Shown here: positions 8,159-15,647 of the stretch, one piece after another
Layout: each line of letters starts with the position of its first letter
Position numbering within the stretch: position 1 is the stretch's first letter
Source: Faecalibacterium sp. UBA1771
Lineage (GTDB): Bacteria; Bacillota; Clostridia; Oscillospirales; Ruminococcaceae
NCBI GenBank assembly: GCA_002315315.1
Contig: DCGT01000039.1
Coordinates: 4,634 to 57,853 of the forward strand
Direction of reading: 5' to 3'
Length of the DNA stretch: 53,220 nt
The notes under the pieces: generated by a model
What the model was told of the DNA's origin: nothing
Database searches by the model: none
The model's input: the letters and a program-made list of their open reading frames with translations, nothing else
Program-made: the position numbers and the translations under genes

Positions 8159-8872
8159 ATGGCAAAAATTCGACTTACCCGCGAACAGCGTGCAAGACAG
8201 CGTAAGCGCCGTGTACGCAAAATGGTGGGTGCGGTATTTCTCATCCTCGCAATACTCGGAGTTTACTTTCTCGTATCCACCGGTATAGAAAAGGTAAAAA
8301 TCGCGCTCGACGATACCGATGAACGCGAATACTATGCCAATATCTATTCGTCGCTTGTTTCGCTCGACCCCGTCGAATTCGACAGCATCGAGAAAGCCAA
8401 TCAGGATATGCTGCTCGAGGCAGCTATATGGACTACGCTGTCCAACGAGGACAACACCAAGTACGAGCGCAACGAATACGAGGCTATTCTTCTTCCGTCC
8501 ATAGAGGTCGACCGCTATATAAACAAAATGTACGGCTCGTCCTTTAACTACACGCACCACAGCTTCGAGGACTACGGTCTGCAATTTACCTATGATGAGG
8601 AAACAAGCCGCTACACCATACCCATTACCAGTACCGCCGGCTCATATTATCCCGAGGTTATAAATATAGTAAAAACCGGCAATACCAAGGTTCTGACCGT
8701 TGCGTATATGCAGCTTGACAGCACGGGTCTAACCACAAGCTATTCTAAGGGCGAGGAAACAGCCACCGTTTCCAAATATATGGAATACGTTTTGATTAAA
8801 GAGGGCAAGGAATACTTCCTCTACGCCATCAGAACCCCACAGCTTGATGTCACTCCCGAGGTCAAAAAATAA
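8159..8872 (+). CDS. Single-pass membrane protein of unknown function, third gene of the pro operon
   Basis: I do not recognise the family. The 237-residue protein begins with a strongly basic stretch (about 12 Arg/Lys in the first 21 residues), then one hydrophobic helix at about 22-41 (MVGAVFLILAILGVYFLVST), then about 195 mostly polar residues with alternating strand-like segments. By the positive-inside rule the N-terminus is cytoplasmic and the bulk extracytoplasmic. A good AGGAG site precedes the ATG. Position 11 bases after proA shows cotranscription with proline synthesis, but no link can be read from the protein itself. Confidence 0.8.
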   Translation: MAKIRLTREQRARQRKRRVRKMVGAVFLILAILGVYFLVSTGIEKVKIALDDTDEREYYANIYSSLVSLDPVEFDSIEKANQDMLLEAAIWTTLSNEDNTKYERNEYEAILLPSIEVDRYINKMYGSSFNYTHHSFEDYGLQFTYDEETSRYTIPITSTAGSYYPEVINIVKTGNTKVLTVAYMQLDSTGLTTSYSKGEETATVSKYMEYVLIKEGKEYFLYAIRTPQLDVTPEVKK

Positions 8873-8908
8873 TTTGTAAAAGCTATTTAAAAGTATTGAA
8901 TCCTCTGC

Positions 8909-8952
8909 TTCGTTCGGGATGACGCATTGAACAATCGGTCATCCCGAACGAA
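8909..8952. repeat. Perfect 15-base inverted repeat (REP-like palindromic element)
   Basis: TTCGTTCGGGATGAC (8909-8923) is perfectly repeated in inverted orientation at 8938-8952 around a 14-base loop. No T run follows on the plus strand. The wording (GAATCC...TTCG...GGATGAC) resembles small dispersed intergenic palindromes common in bacteria. It may still act as an mRNA end for the pro operon. Confidence 0.6.
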
Positions 8953-9003
8953 TTGACGAACAAAATGCTTTTTGATTTTCGGTAATTTATTTCTCGGAAA
9001 CTG

Positions 9004-9032
9004 TTGACAAATCCCTCTTTGAGTGATAATAT
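9004..9032 (+). promoter_or_regulatory. Promoter of tRNA-Arg
   Basis: A consensus TTGACA (9004-9009), a 17-base spacer and TAATAT (9027-9032), 26 bases before the tRNA. Confidence 0.8.
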
Positions 9033-9058
9033 AAGTGTTGCCGTTGAAAAGCGGATAT

Positions 9059-9135
9059 GCGCCGCTAGCTCAGCTGGATAGAGCGTCTGGCTACGGACCA
9101 GAAGGTCAGGGATTCGAATTCTCTGCGGCGCGCCA
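9059..9135 (+). tRNA. tRNA-Arg (anticodon ACG)
   Basis: Cloverleaf with acceptor GCGCCGC/GCGGCGC, D-arm GCTCAGCTGGATAGAGC, anticodon stem TCTGG/CCAGA with loop CTACGGA (anticodon ACG, presumably edited to ICG), T-loop TTCGAAT, and encoded CCA. It has its own promoter and terminator. Confidence 0.97.
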
Positions 9136-9136
9136 T

Positions 9137-9170
9137 TAAAACCTTTGATGATATTTCATCAAGGGTTTTT
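9137..9170 (+). terminator. Terminator of tRNA-Arg
   Basis: A 14-base stem with one G-T pair (AAAACCTTTGATGA against TCATCAAGGGTTTT) and a short loop, followed by further T, right after the CCA end. Confidence 0.88.
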
Positions 9171-9198
9171 GTTTTATACACATTTCTCGGAGGATATT

Positions 9199-9675
9199 AT
9201 GAACAAAAAATCGGTTTATATTTACTGCGACGTGATAGATGATGTTGTTGCCGAAACGCTCTCTGCGGCAATGTCGGTCAAAAATCTCACACGTACCGAC
9301 AATATAGAAAGCGCCGCAGCAGCAGTAATAGTGCTGTCCGGTCACAGCGCCGACAGTGCAGATGCTGTCGAAACTGCAAGGCTCGCCGCCTCGCAGGGCA
9401 AGACGATTCTGCTGTTTATCGTTGACAGCTCCGAGCCGTGCGCCGAAATGGAGCAACATTTAGCCGACGCATATATGCTTCCGGCCCTGCCGTCGCTCAA
9501 AAAGCAGTGCCGACAGCTTGCGGAAATGCTCCGTGCGCTGACCGAGGACGGCGATATGCGGCAAATCGAACGCCGTCAGCGGCTTCGCTACCGCATTACA
9601 ATAGCTGTTTGCGTCGCAATAATGCTGTTATGCGCCGTGGGAATTGTGCTGATTTCGGATAAAATAAAAGGTTGA
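9199..9675 (+). CDS. Small TIR-like protein with a C-terminal membrane helix
   Basis: A 158-residue protein with a GGAGG site before the ATG at 9199. Residues 1-110 look like a compact alpha/beta domain with TIR-like order: strand VYIYCD, helix, then AAAVIVLSGHSADSADAVE, a helix containing Glu58, and strand KTILLFIVDSSEP. A basic stretch (RRQRLRYR) precedes a hydrophobic helix at about 133-152, so it is a tail-anchored-type protein with its domain in the cytoplasm. The TIR assignment is an inference from predicted topology, not a confident family match. No partner gene is obvious; the next operon has its own promoter. Confidence 0.6.
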   Translation: MNKKSVYIYCDVIDDVVAETLSAAMSVKNLTRTDNIESAAAAVIVLSGHSADSADAVETARLAASQGKTILLFIVDSSEPCAEMEQHLADAYMLPALPSLKKQCRQLAEMLRALTEDGDMRQIERRQRLRYRITIAVCVAIMLLCAVGIVLISDKIKG

Positions 9676-9688
9676 TTTCCGTTATCGA

Positions 9689-9717
9689 TTGACAATAGTG
9701 AGAAAGCAGAGTATAAT
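9689..9717 (+). promoter_or_regulatory. Promoter of the abrB-like/ABC transporter operon
   Basis: A perfect TTGACA (9689-9694) and perfect TATAAT (9712-9717) with a 17-base spacer. Such a strong promoter usually needs a repressor, which fits the overlapping dyad at 9714-9750. Confidence 0.92.
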
Positions 9718-9750
9718 CGGTAATACTTGTTATACGAATATTACCGATTA
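9714..9750. promoter_or_regulatory. Operator-like inverted repeat over the -10 box
   Basis: TAATCGGTAATA (9714-9725) and TATTACCGATTA (9739-9750) form a perfect 12-base inverted repeat around 13 bases. The left arm overlaps the -10 box and the right arm lies over the start of transcription. A likely target of the AbrB-like protein encoded just downstream (autoregulation); alternatively a 5' hairpin in the mRNA. Confidence 0.7.
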
Positions 9751-9773
9751 TTTATTTGAAAAGAGTTGAAGAA

Positions 9774-10010
9774 ATGTCAAAAGCACCTGAAGGAAAATTC
9801 ATAGCACCGGTCAAGGTAGGTCCGAAGGGGCAGATTGTAATTCCCAAGGAGGCGCGAGATATGTTCGGCATAGAGTCTGGCGATACAATCTATCTTTTGG
9901 CTGACATAAACAGAGGAATTGCACTGCCTGTACATTTGGGCAATGAAGCATTCAAAAAGATTTACGAGTCACTGCAGGCGGATTCCTTCGGCAGTGACGG
10001 GGAGGAATAA
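9774..10010 (+). CDS. AbrB/SpoVT-family DNA-binding regulator
   Basis: A 78-residue protein with a swapped-hairpin AbrB DNA-binding domain: VKVGPKGQIVIPKEARDMFG followed by IESGDTIYLLAD is the family signature. The start taken is the ATG at 9774, with AAAGAG 9 bases upstream; an in-frame TTG at 9756 has no ribosome binding site. It is the first gene of an operon with an ABC ATPase (one base after the stop) and an ABC permease, and likely represses the operon through the dyad at 9714-9750. It takes the place occupied by GntR/YtrA-type regulators in many similar Firmicute ABC operons. Confidence 0.9.
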   Translation: MSKAPEGKFIAPVKVGPKGQIVIPKEARDMFGIESGDTIYLLADINRGIALPVHLGNEAFKKIYESLQADSFGSDGEE

Positions 10011-10011
10011 T

Positions 10012-10845
10012 ATGTCGGTACTGACTGTCAAAAATTTATGCAAAACATATCCGAAATTCAAGCTCGACAACGTATCCTTTGAGCTTGAAAAGGGCAAAAT
10101 ATACGGATTTATCGGTCGTAACGGAGCAGGCAAAACAACTACGCTCAAGTCTCTGCTCAACTTTGTGCATCCCGACAGCGGTGAAATACGGTTTTTCGAC
10201 AAACCGTTTGAGCAAAACGAGCTGGAAATAAAGCAGAAAATCGGATTTGTGTCTGGTGCTGCGAACTACTACATCAACAAGAAACTGCACGTTGTAACCG
10301 ACGTTACCAAGCGTTTTTACGATAATTGGGACGATGAGGTCTACTACCGTTACTGTGAAATGTTCGCGCTCGACGCAGACAAGACGCCCTCACAGCTTTC
10401 GGCGGGTATGAAGGTCAAATATTCGCTTGCACTTGCCATGTCTCACCATGCAGAGCTGCTTATTTTGGACGAGCCGACGAGCGGTCTCGACCCCGTATCC
10501 CGCGACGATTTGCTCGATGTTTTTCTCGACCTCGTTAAAAACGAGGGAGTTACACTTCTTTTCTCGACCCACATCACCACCGACCTCGACCGCTGTGCCG
10601 ATGAAATCATCTACATAAAAAACGGTCACATAATCGCACAGTCGACGCTCGACAGCTATATCGAGTCCTACCGACTTATGCGCTTTATCGATGTCTCTTA
10701 TACTCCCATCGGCGCATTGGGCGTCAGACGCGAGCGAAACGGCTTCACCGCGCTTATTCCCACCTCCGCAACCTCGGGGCGTGAAATGGAATATGACAAG
10801 GTAAATCTCGAGGACATTATGCTTCATATCGAGAAGGAGGACTAA
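10012..10845 (+). CDS. ABC transporter ATP-binding protein (exporter type)
   Basis: A 277-residue ATPase with Walker A GRNGAGKTT, signature LSAGMK, Walker B LLILDEPTSGLDP and the switch histidine in STHITTDLD. The long C-terminal extension after the nucleotide-binding domain matches BcrA/YtrB-like exporters. The start is the ATG at 10012 after GGGGAGGA, not an upstream frame. Its stop TAA overlaps the ATG of the permease by one base, so the two are translationally coupled. The substrate cannot be read; such systems often act in peptide-antibiotic or envelope-stress resistance. Confidence 0.93.
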   Translation: MSVLTVKNLCKTYPKFKLDNVSFELEKGKIYGFIGRNGAGKTTTLKSLLNFVHPDSGEIRFFDKPFEQNELEIKQKIGFVSGAANYYINKKLHVVTDVTKRFYDNWDDEVYYRYCEMFALDADKTPSQLSAGMKVKYSLALAMSHHAELLILDEPTSGLDPVSRDDLLDVFLDLVKNEGVTLLFSTHITTDLDRCADEIIYIKNGHIIAQSTLDSYIESYRLMRFIDVSYTPIGALGVRRERNGFTALIPTSATSGREMEYDKVNLEDIMLHIEKED

Positions 10846-11492
10846 TGAGAAATCTTATAAACAAGGAGCTTAAGCTGGCTCTGCATCCCACAGCACCGCT
10901 GTTTTTGGTGCTTGCGTTTATGCTGATAATACCTAATTATCCGTATTATGTGGCGTTCTTCTATATGACACTTTCGATTTTCTTTATATGTCTCAGCGGT
11001 CGTGAAAACAACGACATAAGCTATTCCCTGCTATTGCCCGTGCGCAAGCGCGACATTGTCAAGGCACGGTTTATAACCGCCGCAATACTCGAGCTTGCAC
11101 AGCTTACAGTTGCCGTTGCCGCCGCCGTATTAAATCATCGTCTGAATAATACCGGCAACGATGTGGGTATGGATGCCAACATTGCGCTGTTCGGTCTCTC
11201 TTTTGTAATGTTCGCTGTTTTCAACTATATATTTTTCGTGGGATACTATCGAAATGTAAACAAGGTCGGCGCACCGTTTGTCAAGTCAAGCGCCGCGGTG
11301 TTCGTTTACATTGCAGTCGTAGAGGTGTCGGCACATATCTGTCCGTTTATGCGTGACAAGCTCGATACAATCGGCGAAGAATACCTGACGGAAAAGCTTT
11401 CGGTTTTGATTGCAGGAATAGTTTTATGGGTGGGAATTACACTTATTGCTCTCAAAAAGTCGATTGCATTGTTTGAAAAAGAGGATTTGTGA
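10845..11492 (+). CDS. ABC-2 type permease subunit
   Basis: A 215-residue integral membrane protein with about six hydrophobic helices (for example LFLVLAFMLIIP and VAFFYMTLSIFFICLSG). The cytoplasmic segment SYSLLLPVRKRDIVKAR resembles the conserved LP(x)SRx(E/D)(I/V)V motif of ABC-2 exporter permeases. It overlaps the upstream ATPase gene by one base and is the last gene of the AbrB-regulated operon. It converges on the MFS genes with a shared terminator between them. Confidence 0.87.
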   Translation: MRNLINKELKLALHPTAPLFLVLAFMLIIPNYPYYVAFFYMTLSIFFICLSGRENNDISYSLLLPVRKRDIVKARFITAAILELAQLTVAVAAAVLNHRLNNTGNDVGMDANIALFGLSFVMFAVFNYIFFVGYYRNVNKVGAPFVKSSAAVFVYIAVVEVSAHICPFMRDKLDTIGEEYLTEKLSVLIAGIVLWVGITLIALKKSIALFEKEDL

Positions 11493-11529
11493 CGGCATCG
11501 CCGATAAAGCCGTGATGTCGACCGATATA

Positions 11530-11574
11530 TAAAATCAACGCCGCGGCGAATTACGTCACGGCGTTGATTTTTAT
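11530..11574. terminator. Bidirectional terminator
   Basis: AAATCAACGCCG (11532-11543) and CGGCGTTGATTT (11559-11570) form a 12-base perfect stem, flanked by A-rich and T-rich ends, serving both convergent operons. Confidence 0.9.
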
Positions 11575-11582
11575 CTTATTAA

Positions 11583-12848
11583 TTATTCTTCTACATGAAC
11601 CTGCTGCGCTGCTGCCCTTGCCGCCTTTTCGGCTTTCTCGCGTATTAATATCGGGATACCGACGATAAGTCCGGATATGAGACATATCGGAGCCATGCAG
11701 ACATAGACTATTCTGATACCGGGCAATCCGGCATTGTCAAACAGTCCGACAAGCAGTCTGCCGAGAACAAAGTTAGCAAAAAGCTGTCCCGCAATAGCAA
11801 ACGGTGATTTCAGTGAGGTCTGAGCGGAAACCTTGAGGTGGTCGGGAGCCTGGTCATAAATGAACTCTGTTACACCGACGGTATTGGGTACAAGCATAAT
11901 GCCGTTGAACGCCATTGTCCAGACAAAAATCCACGGATTGTTGCACAGACCTGCGAGAACCCAACGGACGGTACCGAACGCCATAACGATGAGCATAGCC
12001 TTCTCGACGCCGATTTTCTTGAGCCATTTGCGTCCGGGACCTACATGGAACGGACACTCCGCGAACGCCATAATCATATTGGCGATACCGACATAGATGT
12101 AATCTCCGCCCAACTCGGTCATGTGTATTCCGTAGTAGCTCATATTGAAACCGGTCGACATAGTATAGATACCGGAGAGGAACAGAACTCCGAGAATACG
12201 CTTATTCTTAAGCAAGCTGTAAACGCTTTCACCCTTGGCGACCTTCTCACCCTTGACCTTCTTCTCAACGACCTGATTACCCATTCTCGGGGTCTTGGGA
12301 AGCATAAGGGCAACAATGGTAGAGATAGCCATCGAGCCGATATAAATCGGGAAAATGAGGTTATCGTTCTGACCGAGGAAGAATCCGGCAACAACCGCCA
12401 TTACCGCATAGCCGATTGTACCCGACATTCTGATCGGGCTGTAAATCCAGCCGTTAGTTTTGACGTGTTGCATCGTAATGGACTCATACAGATACATTAC
12501 GGGGTTATGAACGAGCGAGAAAAGAACATTGACGATAGCTATCATAAGTACGTTTTCGGTAAGGAAAAATCCGAAAAGAACGATAATGCAGGCTATCTGC
12601 GTTCCGATAAGAATAATGTTCTTGTTGGAAACACGGTCGGCGAGCTTGCCCCACAGCGGGAAAAGCACAAGACCGAGTACCTGAATGATGCCGTTCATAA
12701 GACCGACGTTTGCGGCGCTCATTCCTCTGTTGTTAAGGTACATTCCGAAAAAGCTTCCCTGTACGGCGCCGCCGAAGAAGATTACGAAATAGTAGACATA
12801 AAACAGAATATGATTGCGCTTGTTGACCTTGGAAATATCTACTGCCAA
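11583..12848 (-). CDS. Major facilitator superfamily transporter (paralogue 1 of 3)
   Basis: A 12-helix MFS permease of about 421 residues. The loop 2-3 motif appears as GKLADRVSNKN and the protein is hydrophobic throughout. It is clearly paralogous to the next two genes: shared segments include YYFVIFFGGA, YLNNRGMSAANVGLMNG, YSPIRMSGTIGYAVMA and KIGVEKAMLIVMA. The start is taken as the TTG at 12848 because AAGGAG lies 8 bases before it and this aligns with the paralogues' starts; a GTG at 12857 overlaps that site. Substrate is unknown. It is the last gene of the tandem trio and ends at the bidirectional terminator. Confidence 0.9.
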   Translation of the reverse strand: MAVDISKVNKRNHILFYVYYFVIFFGGAVQGSFFGMYLNNRGMSAANVGLMNGIIQVLGLVLFPLWGKLADRVSNKNIILIGTQIACIIVLFGFFLTENVLMIAIVNVLFSLVHNPVMYLYESITMQHVKTNGWIYSPIRMSGTIGYAVMAVVAGFFLGQNDNLIFPIYIGSMAISTIVALMLPKTPRMGNQVVEKKVKGEKVAKGESVYSLLKNKRILGVLFLSGIYTMSTGFNMSYYGIHMTELGGDYIYVGIANMIMAFAECPFHVGPGRKWLKKIGVEKAMLIVMAFGTVRWVLAGLCNNPWIFVWTMAFNGIMLVPNTVGVTEFIYDQAPDHLKVSAQTSLKSPFAIAGQLFANFVLGRLLVGLFDNAGLPGIRIVYVCMAPICLISGLIVGIPILIREKAEKAARAAAQQVHVEE

Positions 12849-12918
12849 AAAATTCACTCCTTATTTTAATGCCGTTACCGCCCCGACGTACAGAGCGGCT
12901 CGGTCAAAGATTACTGCT

Positions 12919-14154
12919 TTATTTCTGCTCTGCCGACTTTTTCTCGGCACGCTCTCGCTTAACCATAGGTACAAAGACAAGCAGACCGGCTATGAGGCAC
13001 AGCGGCGACATAATCCAATAGATGCACTTGATACCGTTAAGACCGGCATTGTTGAACACCGAAACGAGTGTACCGAAGCCGAAGGTGGAAATCAGCGACC
13101 CGACAAGACTGAACGGCGTTCTGAGCGTAGTCTGAGCGGTTGCCTTGAGGTGTTCGGGCGAATTCTCGAATATGTATTCGACTACACCGACAATGGTCGG
13201 GACGAGCATAATTCCGTTGAACGCCATTGTAATGACAAGCACCCATTCATTCCAGCACAGTGCGCAGACCGCCCAACGCACAACGCCGGTAGCCATTACG
13301 ATGCACAGTGATTTCTCTACGCCGATTTTCTTTAACCAGCGGCTTCCCGGACCGATATGGAACGGAACCTCGGCAAGAGCCATTATCATATGACCGATGC
13401 CGGACAAAAGCGTTGCCTTTTCGACACTGCAAAACTGTTTGAGGTATATTGCATAGTGTACCGAGTTGAAGTTGTTGGTCATCATATAGATTCCGAACAA
13501 AATCAAAATGTTGAGTGTGCGGCGGTCCTTGAGCATTGCATAAACTTCCTTGACCGCACCCTTATCCGCCTTTTTCTTTTCTGAGCCTACTCCCTTGCTC
13601 TTGGGGAGCAGACAGCCGATAACGGTAGACAGTGCCATAGAGCCGATATAAATCGGGAACAGCAACGACTGATTTTTGGAAAGCCAAAACCCGGCGATAA
13701 CCGACATTACGGCGAAACCGATTGTACCCGACATTCTAATCGGACTGTATTTCCAATTATATTTTCTCGAATAGTCTACGGTGATTGACTCGTAAAGTCC
13801 GTTCATAGGATTATGAACGGCGGAAAACAGCACCATCATAATTCCGAGCAGAACGAGGCTCTTTGCCATTGAGAAAAACACCAGCAAAACTGTGGACAAA
13901 ACCATCGTCAAAATCAAAACCGCATTGCGGGATTTGGCTCGGTCGGCGAGCTTGCCCCAGAACGGCATGGTATACAGACCCATAATAGCAACACAGCCGT
14001 TGATGATGCTGATAGTAGTGCTGGACATTCCGGCATTGTTAAGGTACAGGTTCAAAAACGCACCTTGAATCGCCGCACCGAAGAACACTACAAAATAATA
14101 CAGAACAAACAAAAAATGATTTTTCTTGCTTTCTCTAATATTATCTACTGTCAT
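12919..14154 (-). CDS. Major facilitator superfamily transporter (paralogue 2 of 3)
   Basis: A 411-residue MFS permease; the start is the ATG at 14154 after GAGGAGG (the frame is open further to 14244 but lacks a ribosome binding site there). Motifs: FWGKLADRAKSRN, YSPIRMSGTIGFAVMS, PFHIGPGSRWLKKIGVEKS, and a C-terminal basic tail KRERAEKKSAEQ. It appears closer to paralogue 3 than to paralogue 1: both share LYLNNAGM, PKSKGV and VYAMLKDRR. Substrate unknown. Confidence 0.91.
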   Translation of the reverse strand: MTVDNIRESKKNHFLFVLYYFVVFFGAAIQGAFLNLYLNNAGMSSTTISIINGCVAIMGLYTMPFWGKLADRAKSRNAVLILTMVLSTVLLVFFSMAKSLVLLGIMMVLFSAVHNPMNGLYESITVDYSRKYNWKYSPIRMSGTIGFAVMSVIAGFWLSKNQSLLFPIYIGSMALSTVIGCLLPKSKGVGSEKKKADKGAVKEVYAMLKDRRTLNILILFGIYMMTNNFNSVHYAIYLKQFCSVEKATLLSGIGHMIMALAEVPFHIGPGSRWLKKIGVEKSLCIVMATGVVRWAVCALCWNEWVLVITMAFNGIMLVPTIVGVVEYIFENSPEHLKATAQTTLRTPFSLVGSLISTFGFGTLVSVFNNAGLNGIKCIYWIMSPLCLIAGLLVFVPMVKRERAEKKSAEQK

Positions 14155-14177
14155 TTTATTCCTCCTCAAAAATGACA

Positions 14178-14226
14178 CACCGCCGCACTCGGCGGCGATG
14201 TGATTATAACTGCGGTTGCGCCGCAG
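14178..14226. other. Two GC-rich hairpins between MFS genes
   Basis: An 8-base stem (CACCGCCG/CGGCGGCG, 14178-14197, 4-base loop) and CTGCGG/CCGCAG (14210-14226) lie between MFS paralogues 3 and 2. On the minus strand the first is followed by TGTGTCATTTTT, so it may partly terminate or process the transcript. Confidence 0.5.
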
Positions 14227-14252
14227 GACACGGCGACTGAGCACATACGGAT

Positions 14253-15488
14253 TTACTGTGCTGAATTGGCGGCTTTCTTCTCCGCTTTTTCACGCTTGAC
14301 AAGCGGGACAAAGACGAGCAGACCGGCAATAAGACACAGCGGCGACATAATCCAATAGACTGTGCGGATACCGTTAAGACCCATATTGTCAAAAACCGAT
14401 ACCAGAGAACCGAAGCCGAACGATGCAATCATAGAGCCGGCGAGGGTAAACGGAGTTTTGAGGGTAGTCTGAGCGGTCGCCTTGAGGTGCTCGGGAGAGC
14501 GTTCATAAATAAACTCTACAACGCCGACAATGGTCGGAACAAGCATAATTCCGTTGAACGCCATCGAGAGAAGCAAAACATATTCGCTCTGGCAGGTAGC
14601 GCAGGTAATCCAACGCAGAACACCTGCCGCCATAACGATGCACAGCGATTTCTCAACGCCGATTTTCTTTAACCAACGGCTTCCCGGACCGATATGGAAC
14701 GGAACCTCTGCCATTGCCATTACGGTATGTGACAGTCCGGAATAGAGAACCGCACGTTCGGCAGTAGTAAACTGCTTCATATAGATAGAGAACTGAACAT
14801 TGTTGAAGCTGTTGCACATCATGTACATCATATAGAGTATCATGACATTGAGGACACGTCTGTCTTTAAGCATGGCGTAAACCTGACGAACCTCACCCTT
14901 ATCCTTCTTAACCTTTTCGCGCCGTACTCCCTTGCTCTTGGGCAGGAAGCAACCGATTACGGTGGCGGCAATCATAGAAGCGATGAACATCGGGAACAGC
15001 AGGTCGGGCTTTTTGCTGAGATAGAAGCCGGCGATAGCCGCCATAACGGCGTAACCGATTGTACCGGACATTCTTATCGGGCTGTACTTCCAGCCGTAGC
15101 GGGTAACATAATCCATAGTGATGGTCTCATATATGCCCGCCATAGGCTGATGGCAGGAGTTGTAGAGAATCATCATAATGGCAAGAACGATAAGACTCTG
15201 CGCCTTTGCATAGACAAACAGCAGACCGGTCGAAAATACCATAGCGATAATCAGAATCTTGTTTTTGGACGATGCACGGTCGGCAAGTCCGCCCCAGAAG
15301 GGCATAGTAAACAAGCTGAGAATCGACACAAAGCCGTTGACGATGCTGATGTTGGTCGGAGTCATTCCGGCGTTATTGAGATAAAGATTCAGAAAGCTGT
15401 TCTGAATTGCGCCGCCGAAGAATACGACAAAATAATAGAGAATAAACAGAAAATGATACTGCTTATCCTTGCTCTTATCAATTTCCAA
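14253..15488 (-). CDS. Major facilitator superfamily transporter (paralogue 3 of 3)
   Basis: A 411-residue MFS permease and the first transcribed member of the tandem trio. It begins at a TTG at 15488 with GGAGG about 10 bases upstream (protein start MEIDKSKDKQYHFLF). Motifs: FWGGLADRASSKN, YSPIRMSGTIGYAVMA, PFHIGPGSRWLKKIGVEKS and a charged C-terminus KREKAEKKAAN. Tandem duplication with retained intact frames suggests diversified but related substrates. No clear promoter was found in the 15489-15560 spacer. Confidence 0.91.
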   Translation of the reverse strand: MEIDKSKDKQYHFLFILYYFVVFFGGAIQNSFLNLYLNNAGMTPTNISIVNGFVSILSLFTMPFWGGLADRASSKNKILIIAMVFSTGLLFVYAKAQSLIVLAIMMILYNSCHQPMAGIYETITMDYVTRYGWKYSPIRMSGTIGYAVMAAIAGFYLSKKPDLLFPMFIASMIAATVIGCFLPKSKGVRREKVKKDKGEVRQVYAMLKDRRVLNVMILYMMYMMCNSFNNVQFSIYMKQFTTAERAVLYSGLSHTVMAMAEVPFHIGPGSRWLKKIGVEKSLCIVMAAGVLRWITCATCQSEYVLLLSMAFNGIMLVPTIVGVVEFIYERSPEHLKATAQTTLKTPFTLAGSMIASFGFGSLVSVFDNMGLNGIRTVYWIMSPLCLIAGLLVFVPLVKREKAEKKAANSAQ

Positions 15489-15556
15489 GACTAAAAATCC
15501 TCCGTATCGGGATTAATTATTAATTTTATGCAGGCTTACGTGTTTTTTTCTACAAT

Positions 15557-15590
15557 CAAAAGACGGGCGACATCTCACGACGACGCCGTC
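15557..15590 (-). terminator. Probable terminator of the alcohol dehydrogenase gene
   Basis: On the minus strand GACGGCG (15590-15584) pairs with CGCCCGTC (15569-15562) with one bulge, followed by TTTTG. Confidence 0.6.
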
Positions 15591-15647
15591 TCTCAAAAGA
15601 ATAACAACAGCAATTTATCGAATACGATCAAAAACCGATTCAATTAA

